Positions 1 to 8,714 of a DNA stretch of 64,000 bases are shown here, piece after piece. Position 1 is the first letter of the stretch, and each line of letters opens with the position of its first letter. Source of the stretch: DASRIA01 sp963768885. Lineage in GTDB: Bacteria; Actinomycetota; Thermoleophilia; Solirubrobacterales; JBBDJG01. Made by a program: the position numbers and the translations under genes. The stretch covers positions 310,001 to 374,000 of the forward strand of contig CAVYJN010000006.1 of the NCBI GenBank assembly GCA_963768885.1, in the 5' to 3' direction. Below the pieces are notes generated by a model. It was not told the origin of the DNA. It made no database searches and saw only the letters and a list, made by a program, of their open reading frames with translations.

Positions 1-605
1 CCGTCTCCTCGGAGCTGCGCCGGGCCGGCGGGCGCAAGATCGGCGTCGTGCGCCTGACGTCGTTCACGTCGGGGGCGCATGGCGAGCTGGTCCGCGAGAT
101 CGAGCGGCAGGAGCGCCGCGGCGCCGAGGCCTTCGTGCTCGACATGCGCGGGAACGGCGGCGGCCTGCTCGACGAGGCGGTGCTGATCTCGAGCGCCTTC
201 GTGCCCGACGGGACGATCGTCACGACCAAGGGCCGCAAGCGCGCGAAGCGCGTCTTCGAGGCGACCGGCGACACGGCGACCCGCAAGCCGGTCGTCGTGC
301 TCGTCGACCGCGGCACGGCGAGCGCGTCCGAGATCGTCGCGGCCGCTCTGCACGAGCGCCTCGACGCGCCGGTCGTCGGCCGGCGCACCTTCGGCAAGGG
401 CGTGTTCGGCCAGATCTTCGACCTCTCGAACGGCGGCGCGCTCGATCTCGTCGTCGGCAACTACTACACGCCCGACGGCCGCAACCTGAACGGCAAGGGG
501 ATCCGCCCGGACATTCAGGCGGCCGACGACGTCGACACCAAGCGCGACGAGGCGCTGGCGCGGGCGCTGCGGGCCGCGAACCGGCAGGTCGAGTCGGCCC
601 GATGA
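1..605 (+). CDS. S41 family C-terminal processing peptidase, 3' part
   Basis: The frame is open from base 3 and the true start lies before the window, so only about 200 C-terminal residues are seen. The S41 (Tsp/CtpA) catalytic core is clear: GNGGGLLDEAV, then the nucleophile region RGTASASEIV, and the general-base lysine in RTFGKG. The first Ser of SASE and this Lys are 25 residues apart, as in E. coli Tsp. S41 proteases cleave near the C-termini of exported proteins, and some degrade ssrA-tagged proteins outside the cytoplasm. The stop overlaps the rnr start (ATGA), suggesting translational coupling. A PDZ domain and signal peptide would be upstream and cannot be judged. Confidence 0.9.
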   Translation, partial: VSSELRRAGGRKIGVVRLTSFTSGAHGELVREIERQERRGAEAFVLDMRGNGGGLLDEAVLISSAFVPDGTIVTTKGRKRAKRVFEATGDTATRKPVVVLVDRGTASASEIVAAALHERLDAPVVGRRTFGKGVFGQIFDLSNGGALDLVVGNYYTPDGRNLNGKGIRPDIQAADDVDTKRDEALARALRAANRQVESAR

Positions 606-2371
606 GCACGGCGGGCGCCACGCTCGCCACGAGTGGCCCGCCGGCGCGCGTCGGGATCGTCGCCAAGCGCGGCCGGCTCACCGTGGTGGAGCCGTTCTTC
701 GAGTCGGGCACGCGGATCGCGGTCGACCTGCGCAAGCGCCGGGACGTCTCGGTCGGCGACCTCGTGCTGGTGCGCCCCTCGCGGCGCAGCCGCCGGGGCG
801 GCATCGAGGTCGTGCGGTCCCTGGGGCGGCCGAACATCGCGCGCGACGTGGTGGAGGCCCTGATGTACGACCGCGGCCATCACCGCCGGTTTCAGGACCG
901 GGTGGAGGACGAGGCGGCGACGGTGGCCGGGCGATCCGACGAGGACCGCCGGCGGGACCTCACCGCGCTCCCCACCTTCACGATCGACCCGGCGTCGGCG
1001 CAGGACTACGACGACGCGATCTCGGTCGAGCGCGAGGGCGACGACCTGCGGCTGTACGTACACATCGCCGACGTCGCGGCGTTCGTGCGTCCCGGCAGCG
1101 CACTGGACTCCGAGGCGGAGCGGCGTGGCAACAGCGTCTACGTTCCCGGCGCGGTCGAGCCGATGCTGCCGGGCGCGCTGTCAAACGAGGCCTGCAGCCT
1201 GGTGCCGGGCCTCCCGCGGCCGACGGTGACCGTGGAGTTGCTGCTCGGGCCCGACGCGCGCGTGCGCAGCGTCTCCTTCCACCGCACCATGATCCGCTCG
1301 GACGCACGGTTGGTCTACCAGCAGGTGGACGAGATCTTCGCCGGGCGCGGGCGCGCCCCGGAGGAGGTCGCCGAGCCGCTGGCGCTCGCGCGCGAGATCG
1401 CCGAAGCCCTGCGGCGCAAGCGCCTCGCCCGCGGCGCGCTCGCCGTCGAGAGCTCCGAGCCGGATTTCGAGTTCGACCAGCGGGGCGACGTGACCGTGGC
1501 GCGCGACGAGATCCAGACCGAGTCGCACTGGGTGATCGAGCACCTGATGATCCTCGCGAACGAGCAGGTGGCGGAACGCCTCGCCGCCGCGCACGTCGGC
1601 ACCGTCTACCGCGTCCACGAGGAGCCCGACCCCGCTTCCGTCGAGCGACTGGTCGCCCAGCTCGAGAGCCTCGACGTGCCCACCCCGCCGCTCCCCGAGC
1701 ACCTCACGCCACGCGAGGCCGGCGAGCTGGTCGGGGAGATCAGCCGGCGCGTGGTCGAGTACCAGGCTGCAACCGGCAGGGGCGGCAGGGCGCTCGTGTC
1801 GCTCGTGCTGCGCTCGCTCAAGCGGGCCGTCTACTCGGAGCACAACATCGGCCACGCCGGGCTGGCGAGCACCGCGTACTGCCACTTCACGTCGCCGATC
1901 AGGCGGTATCCGGACCTGCTCGTCCACCGCGGCCTGCTCTCGACGCTCGGGGCGGGGGAGGGGCCTCCGGCCGCGGGGCTCGAGGAGGTGGCGGCGCGCT
2001 GCAGCGCGACCGAGCGCGAGGCGGCGACCCTCGAGCGCGACGCCGACGACATCTGCCTGGCCTTCATGCTCGAGCGAACGCTCTCCGAGGAGGGCAGGGA
2101 GCGCGACTTCGAGGGCGAGGTCTCGGGCCTGATCGAGAGCGGCGCGTTCGTGAGCTTCGACCGCGGCGACGGCGGTGCGCCCTCCGAGGGCTTCCTTCCC
2201 GTGCGACGCATGCGCGGCGACTACTACGACCTGAACGAGGAGCGCACGGCGCTGATCGGCCGCAGCACCGGCCGGCGGCTGCGCCTCGGCGACCCGCTCG
2301 CCGTCGGGGTGCGCTCGGTCGAGGCGCCCCGCGGCCGCGTCGACCTCGATCTGTCGAGGTGGTCGGACTGA
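602..2371 (+). CDS. rnr: Ribonuclease R / RNB-family 3'-5' exoribonuclease
   Basis: 589 aa. RNB catalytic domain with the metal-binding aspartate motif DPASAQDYDDAIS (about residues 129-141), the HIADVAAFVRPGS segment, and the conserved HFTSPIRRYPDLLVHR (about 430-445). A C-terminal S1 RNA-binding domain begins near residue 504 (FEGEVSGLIESGAFV). It is shorter than E. coli RNase R (about 810 aa) because the N-terminal cold-shock and helix-turn-helix parts are reduced. RNase R processively degrades structured RNA and is recruited with tmRNA-SmpB to destroy non-stop mRNAs, which fits its position directly before smpB. ATG start overlaps the upstream stop; its own stop overlaps smpB. Confidence 0.93.
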   Translation: MSTAGATLATSGPPARVGIVAKRGRLTVVEPFFESGTRIAVDLRKRRDVSVGDLVLVRPSRRSRRGGIEVVRSLGRPNIARDVVEALMYDRGHHRRFQDRVEDEAATVAGRSDEDRRRDLTALPTFTIDPASAQDYDDAISVEREGDDLRLYVHIADVAAFVRPGSALDSEAERRGNSVYVPGAVEPMLPGALSNEACSLVPGLPRPTVTVELLLGPDARVRSVSFHRTMIRSDARLVYQQVDEIFAGRGRAPEEVAEPLALAREIAEALRRKRLARGALAVESSEPDFEFDQRGDVTVARDEIQTESHWVIEHLMILANEQVAERLAAAHVGTVYRVHEEPDPASVERLVAQLESLDVPTPPLPEHLTPREAGELVGEISRRVVEYQAATGRGGRALVSLVLRSLKRAVYSEHNIGHAGLASTAYCHFTSPIRRYPDLLVHRGLLSTLGAGEGPPAAGLEEVAARCSATEREAATLERDADDICLAFMLERTLSEEGRERDFEGEVSGLIESGAFVSFDRGDGGAPSEGFLPVRRMRGDYYDLNEERTALIGRSTGRRLRLGDPLAVGVRSVEAPRGRVDLDLSRWSD

Positions 2372-2850
2372 TGAGCCCCAAGAAGCGCTCGCCGGCCGCG
2401 CGGACCGGGGACGTCGCGACCAACCGCCAGGCGCGGTTCCGCTACGAGCTGCTCGAGACATGGGAGGTCGGGATCGCGCTCAAGGGCTCGGAGGTGAAGT
2501 CGGTGCGCGACGGCAAGGTGACCCTGAAGGACTCCTACGCTTTCGTGCGCGACGGCGAGGTGTGGCTGCACAACCTGCACATCGCCCCCTACGCGCCCGC
2601 GGCGCGGGAGGGCCACGATCCCGAGCGCCCGCGCAAGCTGCTCATGCACCGCCGGGAGATCGAGCGCCTGATCGGCAAGACGAAGGAGAAGGGCCTGACG
2701 CTCGTGCCGACGCGCATGTACTTCTCGGGCTCGCACGCGAAGCTCGAGCTGGCGCTGGCGCGTGGCAAGGAGCAGCACGACAAGCGCGACGCGATCCGCG
2801 AGCGCGAGCAGCGCAGGGACATGGAGCGGGCGCTCAGACAGCGCCGCTAG
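2371..2850 (+). CDS. smpB: SsrA-binding protein SmpB
   Basis: 159 aa. SmpB is the obligatory tmRNA partner: it binds the tRNA-like domain and places it in the A site of stalled ribosomes. Recognisable elements are the N-terminal NRQARFRYELLETWEVGI, the GSEVKSVRDGKVTLKDSYA core, the HRREIERL segment and the basic C-terminal tail rich in Arg/Lys/Gln that becomes helical in the mRNA channel. A GTG twelve bases upstream in frame is possible, but ATG at 2371 overlaps the rnr stop (TGATG) and gives the usual start MSPKKR. Its RNA partner ssrA lies 5.3 kb downstream. Confidence 0.95.
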   Translation: MSPKKRSPAARTGDVATNRQARFRYELLETWEVGIALKGSEVKSVRDGKVTLKDSYAFVRDGEVWLHNLHIAPYAPAAREGHDPERPRKLLMHRREIERLIGKTKEKGLTLVPTRMYFSGSHAKLELALARGKEQHDKRDAIREREQRRDMERALRQRR

Positions 2851-2938
2851 CCTGGTCCGGCCGCACGGGCGGGGCTGGACGCGTGTCCGAGCGGCCGTCG
2901 CTGTACAGGCGCGGGCCCGGTTTGACGATAAGTCCGTC

Positions 2939-5167
2939 GTGAGGCCCCGAAGAGCAGTCATGGCGGCGGCTGCCCTGGTCTGCGCAGGGATCTTCGCCGC
3001 GCCTGCCGTGGTGGCGCGTACCTCCGACTTCCCGACGGAGACCTACCAGTTGTCGGCCGCCTGCATCGCGGTCGTGCTCGGCGCGCTGCTCGGCCACTAC
3101 GCGGAGCGCCGCCATGCGGCGCATCGCAGCCTCGAGGAGGCCGAGGTCGGCTACCGCGCGCTCCTGGAGCGCGTGCCGGCGATCGTCTACACCGCCGAGT
3201 ACGGCATCCGCGGAAGCTGGTCCTACGTCAGCCCCAAGATCGAGTCGATCCTCGGGTACTCCGCCGAGGAATGGATCGGCCGCCCCGAGGCCTGGTACGA
3301 GGCGCTCCACCCGGACGACCGCGAGCAGGCACTCGGGGCCGAGCAGCGCAGCAGCGTGACGGGCGAGTCGCTGGACTCCGAGTACCGCATGATCGCGCGG
3401 GACGGGCGCGTGCTGTGGTTTCGCGACCAGGCCAGCGTCGTGCCCGACGAGCATGGGGGACCCGCGCTGATGCAGGGCGTGATGCTCGACATCACGTCGC
3501 GCAAGCGCGCGGAGGAGGAGCTGGAGCTTCGGTATGCGGTGCAGCAGCGGCTCGGCGAGGCAGCCTCGGTGAACGAGGGCCTGCGCGCTGTGCTGCGGAC
3601 CGTCGCGGCTCGCTTCGGCTGGGACCTCGGCGCCTTCTGGGCGGTCGACGAGCACGCCGACAAGCTGCGGCTCGCGGACATTTGGAGCGGGGAGGACGGC
3701 ACGACCGAGCCGTTCGAGGCCGTCTGTCGCTCCCTGCGCTTCGCCCGCGGCGAGGGGCTGCCGGGCCGCGCCTGGGCCGAACGCGACCACGTGTGGACCG
3801 CGGACGTGGTGGCCGATCCGAGCTCCCCCCGCGCCGAGGCCGCGCGTGCCTGCGGCCTGCACGCGGGCGTGGCGGTGCCCGCCTGGGCCGGGAGCAAGGT
3901 CCGCGGCGTGCTCGAGTTCTTCTCCCACGACGCACGGCCGGAGGACCCCGAGGTGATGAGCCTGCTCGCCGCGGTCAGCGCCCAGGTCGCCGACTTCGTC
4001 GTGACCCACGAGGCGCTCGAGGAGCATCGCGATCGCTTCCAGGCGGTTCTCGACAACGCTCCGGCGCCCGTGTACGCGAAGGACGCCGAGGGACGGTACC
4101 TGTTCGTGAACCGGCGCTTCGAGGAGGTCGTCGGCGTTGTCCGGGACGAGGCGATCGGCCGGGCCGACCGCGAGATCGTGCCCGCGGAGGTCGCGGAGGT
4201 CTTCAGCGAGCACGACCGCGAGGTGCTCGAGGCCGGCCAGCAGATCGAGGTCGAGGAGACCGTCCCGTACCCGGACGGAGAGCGCACCTATCTGACGGTG
4301 AAGTTCCCGCTCTACGACTCGGGCGGGGTCCCGTACGCCGTATGCGGGATCTCGACCGACGTGACGGAGCTGAAGCGCGCACAGCAGGAGCTCGACCAGC
4401 GCGCGGCGCTCGAGCAGTCGACCCGCGCCAAGAGCGCCTTCCTCTCGCGCGTGAGCCACGAGCTGCGCACTCCCCTCAACGCCATCCTCGGGTTCGGCCA
4501 GGTCCTCGAGGTGGATTCGATCACCGACAGCCAGCGCAACGCCGTCGCGCAGATCATGAAGGGCGGCCGCCACCTGCTGGAGCTCGTCAACGACCTCCTG
4601 GAGATCTCCCGGATCGACTCCGGCGAGCTGAAGGTCTCGCTTGCCCCGACCGACGTCGCGCGCTCGGTGACCGACATCGTCTTGCTGGTGCAGCCGCTCG
4701 CCGAGGAGCGCTCCGTCGTGATCGGCCATCGCGCCGATCCCGGCACGCCGCCGGCGCTCGCGGACGAGCAGCGGGTCAAGCAGGTGCTCCTCAACCTGCT
4801 CTCGAACGCGATCAAGTACAACCGGGTCGGTGGGACGGTCGAGGTGCACGTCGCACAAGGGCACGGAGGCCGGGTGGCCGTGCGGATCACCGACACGGGC
4901 CAGGGCATCGCCGGCCACGACCTCGACCGGCTCTTCAGCCCGTTCGACCGCCTGGGCGCCGAGCAGACGGCAGTCGAGGGCACCGGCCTCGGGCTCGCGC
5001 TGTCGAAGCTCATGGTCGAGGCGATGAACGGCTCGCTCGAGGTGGCCAGCGTGCACGGCGAGGGCAGCACCTTCACGCTCGAGCTTCCCGCGGCGGAGCC
5101 GGCCGGCGCGGGCGCCGCGTCTCGGCCCGGGCCGATGGGTAAAGCGCTCGCACCCTCCGGTCGATGA
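2939..5167 (+). CDS. Membrane-anchored PAS-GAF-PAS sensor histidine kinase
   Basis: 742 aa from GTG 2939; an in-frame ATG at 2960 is an alternative. Earlier in-frame starts fall inside smpB and are unlikely. Two hydrophobic segments (about residues 8-30 and 40-58) precede PAS1 (about 68-190), GAF (about 200-357), PAS2 (about 360-478), the HisKA dimerisation helix with phospho-acceptor His507 in SHELRTPLNAI, and the HATPase domain with N box NLLSNAIKYN (about 619), G1 DTGQGI (about 652) and G2 GTGLGLAL (about 681). The stop overlaps the ATG of the HD-GYP response regulator, so the two are very probably a cognate pair. The ligand of the GAF/PAS modules cannot be told. Confidence 0.9.
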   Translation: MRPRRAVMAAAALVCAGIFAAPAVVARTSDFPTETYQLSAACIAVVLGALLGHYAERRHAAHRSLEEAEVGYRALLERVPAIVYTAEYGIRGSWSYVSPKIESILGYSAEEWIGRPEAWYEALHPDDREQALGAEQRSSVTGESLDSEYRMIARDGRVLWFRDQASVVPDEHGGPALMQGVMLDITSRKRAEEELELRYAVQQRLGEAASVNEGLRAVLRTVAARFGWDLGAFWAVDEHADKLRLADIWSGEDGTTEPFEAVCRSLRFARGEGLPGRAWAERDHVWTADVVADPSSPRAEAARACGLHAGVAVPAWAGSKVRGVLEFFSHDARPEDPEVMSLLAAVSAQVADFVVTHEALEEHRDRFQAVLDNAPAPVYAKDAEGRYLFVNRRFEEVVGVVRDEAIGRADREIVPAEVAEVFSEHDREVLEAGQQIEVEETVPYPDGERTYLTVKFPLYDSGGVPYAVCGISTDVTELKRAQQELDQRAALEQSTRAKSAFLSRVSHELRTPLNAILGFGQVLEVDSITDSQRNAVAQIMKGGRHLLELVNDLLEISRIDSGELKVSLAPTDVARSVTDIVLLVQPLAEERSVVIGHRADPGTPPALADEQRVKQVLLNLLSNAIKYNRVGGTVEVHVAQGHGGRVAVRITDTGQGIAGHDLDRLFSPFDRLGAEQTAVEGTGLGLALSKLMVEAMNGSLEVASVHGEGSTFTLELPAAEPAGAGAASRPGPMGKALAPSGR

Positions 5168-6279
5168 GTCCCCTGGTCCCCCTGATGCGCAAGGACAAGC
5201 TCAAGCACGCACGCATCCTGATCGTCGACGATCAGCAGCCGAACATCGATCTCCTCCAGCAAATGCTCGAGCACGACGGCTACACGGCCGTCGAGGGCAC
5301 CACCGATTCGTCGATGGTCGTGCCGATGTGCGCGCAGCAGCCCCCGGACCTGCTGATCCTGGACCTGCACATGCCCGAGCCCGACGGCTTCGACGTGCTC
5401 GCGCAGCTGAAGCCCTGGTTCGAGGGGCGCTGGTTCCCGGTCCTGGTCGTGACCGCGGACGTCACGACGGAGGCCAAGCAGCGGGCCTTGTCGGGCGGGG
5501 CACGCGACTTCCTGACCAAGCCGTTCGACATGGTCGAGGTGCTCCTGCGCATCGAGAACCTGCTCGAGGTCCGCTTCCTCCAGCTCGACGCCCGCAAGCA
5601 GAACCTCCGGCTCGAGCAGATCGTGCACGAGCGCACCCGCGACCTCGACGAGGCACGCGTGGAGGCGCTCAGCCGGCTCGCGCTGGCCGCCGAGTACCGC
5701 GACGACACCACGGGCGAGCACACGCAGCGGGTGGGGCGCACGTCGGCCGCGATCGCGCGGGTGCTCGGGCTCCCGTCGGTGCAGGTGTCGCTGATCCGTC
5801 ACGCCGCGCCGCTGCACGACGTGGGCAAGATCGGCCTGCGCGACAGCATCCTCCTGAAGAAGGGCCGCCTCACCGAGGAGGAGCGCGAGGAGATGCAGGG
5901 ACACGTGTCGATCGGGCGGTCGATCCTCTCGGGGAGCAACTCGCCGCTGCTGAAGATGGCGGAGGAGATCGCCTGGACCCACCACGAGCGCTGGGACGGC
6001 AAGGGCTACCTAACCGGGCTCACCGCCGACGAGATCCCGCTCTCGGGGCGGATCGTCGCGGTCGCCGACGTGTTCGACGCCCTCACCCACACCCGCCCCT
6101 ACAAAGAGGCGTGGCCCGTGGAGGACGCGGTCGCCCAGATCGTCGCGGAGAGCGGGACCCACTTCGACCCGCTGGTCATCGACGCCTTTCGCTCGCTCGA
6201 CAAGAAGAAGCTGCTGGCGCCGCTCGGCCCAGAGCTGCTCGAGCCGGTCTCCGACCGCGAGCTGAGCGTCGTCGGCTAG
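5164..6279 (+). CDS. Response regulator with HD-GYP output domain (RpfG-like)
   Basis: 371 aa. The receiver domain carries phospho-acceptor Asp67 in LLILDLHMPEPDGFD and the conserved Lys in FLTKPFD. A helical linker follows (about 130-170), then an HD-GYP domain with His218-Asp219 in HDVGKIGL and the motif THHERWDGKGYLTGL. HD-GYP proteins usually hydrolyse cyclic di-GMP. Here the signature is GYL (Leu283) rather than GYP, while the metal-binding HD and HH pairs are present. ATG overlaps the stop of the histidine kinase, indicating one signalling unit that probably adjusts c-di-GMP in response to the kinase input. Confidence 0.9.
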   Translation: MSPLVPLMRKDKLKHARILIVDDQQPNIDLLQQMLEHDGYTAVEGTTDSSMVVPMCAQQPPDLLILDLHMPEPDGFDVLAQLKPWFEGRWFPVLVVTADVTTEAKQRALSGGARDFLTKPFDMVEVLLRIENLLEVRFLQLDARKQNLRLEQIVHERTRDLDEARVEALSRLALAAEYRDDTTGEHTQRVGRTSAAIARVLGLPSVQVSLIRHAAPLHDVGKIGLRDSILLKKGRLTEEEREEMQGHVSIGRSILSGSNSPLLKMAEEIAWTHHERWDGKGYLTGLTADEIPLSGRIVAVADVFDALTHTRPYKEAWPVEDAVAQIVAESGTHFDPLVIDAFRSLDKKKLLAPLGPELLEPVSDRELSVVG

Positions 6280-6291
6280 CCGCGGCTGCGG

Positions 6292-7350
6292 TCAGACGTC
6301 GCCGAAGTCGCGCGCGATGTGCGTCTCGGTCATTCCGAACGCGAGCAGCGCGATCAGGCCGATGTACACGAGCGCGATCAGGATGCGGTCGCGCGGCGCG
6401 ACCTTGTAGTACTCCTGCGCCTCTGGGGACTTGCGCCCGCGCCAGCGCCGCCACGTCTCGAGCCCGCCGAGCAGCGCGATCACGAGGATGATCGGGTTGG
6501 GGAAGGCGATCGTGAGCGCGACCAGCGCGCCGAAGCCGACCAGCCACATCCACGGTGACAGCGCGGCCATCGCGCGGCCGCCGTCGAGCGGCAGGACCGG
6601 CAGCAGGTTGAAGAGGTTGAGGAAGAAGCCGGTGAAGGCCAGCGCCGTGAAGAGGTCGTTGCCGGTCGCGCTCGCGACGGGGATCAATGCGGCCGCGCCG
6701 AGGCTCCCGAGCACCGGTCCGGCGAGCCCGACGCGCGCCTCCGCGACCGCGTTGTCGCCGAGCGACTTGGCCCAGATCACGGCTCCCATGAACGGGATGA
6801 ACATCGGGGCGGAGGCCTTGATCCCCTCGCGGCGCAGCTGCAGCACGTGACCGATCTCGTGGACGAAGATCAACGCGACGAACCCGGCCGCGAAGCTCCA
6901 GCCCCAAAGCAGCGAGTAGGCCGCGACCGACACCAGCATCGACCCCGACGTGGTGAGGATCTTGATCTTCGGCAGCAGGAAGAGGAGCGCCTTCAGCTTG
7001 GCGCCGAACTTGAGCACCACGAGGCCGCGCGCGCCGAGCGGGGCGAACAGCCGGCGCCAGTCGATCCTCCGGCCGGAGCCGGGATGGATCGGGCCCTCGG
7101 CGGGCAGTGGCTCGCGCCTGGCGGGCAGGATGTTCTCGCGGGCTTCCAGGCTGGTGTCCTCTCGAACCAGGGTAGCCGTCGGATGCGTCTTGGCGCTCCG
7201 GTTAGCTTGCTGGCGATGCAGGTCCTCACGAGCCTCGATCCGGAGCGGATCGCCGCGCTGCTGCGCGAGCGACGAGTTCTTCTGGCTCGACCTCACCGCG
7301 CCTCGCGGGGCCGGACCTCGAGCGCCTGGAGCGAGCTGCTCGGCCTGCAC
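6292..7350 (-). CDS. M50-family site-2-type metalloprotease, start unresolved
   Basis: Integral membrane zinc protease. The catalytic HEIGH motif lies in FVHEIGHVLQLRREG and the second metal site in LLPVLPLDGGRAMAA; at least five hydrophobic segments surround them. Such proteases cleave within the membrane, often releasing anti-sigma factors. The frame is open to 7350, but the first ~100 codons overlap the divergent corA locus. The only in-frame starts are GTG at 7350, 7296, 7020 and 7017. Homology-like sequence seems to begin at RRIDWRRLFAPLG (about 7070), so the real start is probably hidden by an indel, or is GTG 7020 giving 242 aa. Family call strong, N-terminus weak. Confidence 0.82.
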   Translation of the reverse strand: MQAEQLAPGARGPAPRGAVRSSQKNSSLAQQRGDPLRIEAREDLHRQQANRSAKTHPTATLVREDTSLEARENILPARREPLPAEGPIHPGSGRRIDWRRLFAPLGARGLVVLKFGAKLKALLFLLPKIKILTTSGSMLVSVAAYSLLWGWSFAAGFVALIFVHEIGHVLQLRREGIKASAPMFIPFMGAVIWAKSLGDNAVAEARVGLAGPVLGSLGAAALIPVASATGNDLFTALAFTGFFLNLFNLLPVLPLDGGRAMAALSPWMWLVGFGALVALTIAFPNPIILVIALLGGLETWRRWRGRKSPEAQEYYKVAPRDRILIALVYIGLIALLAFGMTETHIARDFGDV

Positions 7351-8183
7351 CCGGTGGCGATCGAGTCGCTCGGCCGAGCTTTCCGGACAGCGGCCACAGC
7401 TCGACTCGTACGAGACCTATGTGGTGCTCGTCTTCTACGGCGTGGGAGGGCGACGGGCGCGGGCCGCTCGAGCCCAGTCGAGGTCCACATGCTGATCAGC
7501 GGCTCCTACATCGTCACGATCCACCGCGAGCCGTGCGCACGTGCTCGAGCGCCACGCGAGCATTTCGCGCGCAGTCGCGGCGGGAGCGAGGCGTTCGTCG
7601 TCTACAAGGTGCTCGACGTGCTCGCCGACAGCTTCTTCCCGGCCCTGGCCGCGGTCGACGAGGAGATCGACGCGCTCGAGGACATGGTCGTGAGCCACGC
7701 CGACGAGCACCAGCTACAGCGGATCTTCGAGCTGAAGACGCGACCTCGTGCGGCTGCGCCGGATCGTGACGCCACAGCGGGACCTGCTCGCGCGCACGAT
7801 CGACGAGATCAGCGACCTCCCCGGGCTTCGAGGCCGGCAAGCGCAACTACTTCCGCGACGTGTACGACCACATGATCCGGGTGTCGGACCTGATCGACTC
7901 CTACCGGGACCTGCTGACCGGCGCGCTGGACGTCTACCTGTCGACGGTCTCGAACCGGCTCAACTCGGTGATGGAGCGGCTCACGATCGTCGCGACCGTC
8001 TTCCTGCCGCTGTCGGTCCTGACCGGGTTCTTCGGCATGAACTTCGGCTGGATGGTGCGCCACATCGGCTCGTTCGCGGACTTCATGATCCTCGGGGTCG
8101 GCGGCTTCGTGGCATGCGTCGCGCTCCTGCTGATGCTGTTCTGGCGGGCCGGCTATCTGAGGAAGGGCGAGGCGCCCGGCTAA
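7216..8183 (+). pseudogene. corA: CorA-type Mg2+/Co2+ transporter, broken in several frames
   Basis: The protein can be read only by changing frame at least five times: MQVLTSLDPERIAALLRER (frame of 7216), then DEFFWLDLTAPRGA, LGLHPVAIES, QLDSYETYVVLVFYGVGG, then a longer piece from VEVHMLISGSYIVTIHRE to HQLQRIFELK, then RLRRIVTPQRDLLARTIDE, and finally the clean C-terminus from NYFRDVYDHM (about 7847) to 8183. The C-terminus keeps two membrane helices and the diagnostic GMN motif in GFFGMNFGWM. All domain parts are present in order and spacing, so this is either a recently broken gene or an intact corA hit by several consensus errors. ssrA begins 20 bp after its stop. Confidence 0.8.
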
Positions 8184-8203
8184 CATGCGAAGGACATATC
8201 CAC

Positions 8204-8566
8204 GGGGACGACAGGCTTCGACGTGGTCGATCCGTGGAGGGAGTTGCAAGCCGAGGTCCCCGGTTGGCCTCGTTAAACCACCGGGAAAACCATACGTGCG
8301 GACTCTCACGAGTACGCCCTCGCTGCCTAGTTAAAACCTAGGCTGAGGAGTCGGTCCTCCCTCGGCCCGTGGGGAGGGGCACCGGCTTCAGAAACGGGCT
8401 CGCCCGAGGCGGTCTGCCCTTGCCGCCCCGGGGACATCAAGGGGGCTGGCTTCCGGGACGTGCCCGTCGGCGCGGACGCCCGGAGGCGAGATTCAAGCGC
8501 CGACTAAGCTTGTAGAAGCTTCCTGCCACGCGGCCGCGGACGCGGGTTCGATTCCCGCCGTCTCCA
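8204..8566 (+). ncRNA. ssrA: tmRNA (transfer-messenger RNA)
   Basis: 363 nt, one-piece tmRNA. Acceptor stem GGGGACG (8204-8210) pairs with CGTCTCC (8559-8565); A8566 is the discriminator and CCA is not encoded. The 5' end GGGGACGACAGGCTTCGAC and the 3' T-arm GCGGGTTCGATTCCCGC are canonical, preceded by the conserved ACTAAGCTTGTAGAAGC. The tag frame opens at resume codon GCG 8298-8300 and ends at TAG 8328-8330, coding ADSHEYALAA. The C-terminal YALAA is the protease recognition end, and the start resembles the mycobacterial tag ADSHQRDYALAA. G/C-rich inverted repeats between 8331 and 8500 fit the usual pseudoknots. With SmpB and RNase R it rescues stalled ribosomes. Confidence 0.97.
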
Positions 8567-8588
8567 TTCAATACTTGCTTGCTTACTG

Positions 8589-8614
8589 AGCAGCGGACGG
8601 GCGCCGCTGCTTTT
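8589..8614 (+). terminator. Rho-independent terminator of ssrA
   Basis: Perfect 8-bp stem AGCAGCGG (8589-8596) / CCGCTGCT (8604-8611) with a 7-nt loop and a run of four T. It begins 23 nt after the mature tmRNA 3' end, where a tmRNA precursor should terminate. Confidence 0.85.
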
Positions 8615-8714
8615 CGTGCACGGGTCATAGCCGCGTCGCGCGAGACCGGTTACGGTCTGTCGCGCTCGCACACCGACACCGCACAGCTTCGCGCTGTAGA
8701 AGGGACAAGGAACC

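Noticed and set aside
1181..2461. Long open frames on the minus strand opposite rnr, the histidine kinase and most other genes
   Set aside because: They are low-complexity Arg/Ala/Pro translations caused by GC-rich third positions of the real genes, with no start signals or motifs.
8533..8570. A tRNA gene suggested by the T-arm-like GGGTTCGATTCCC
   Set aside because: It is the 3' tRNA-like end of tmRNA; there is no anticodon arm, and the matching 5' acceptor strand is at 8204.
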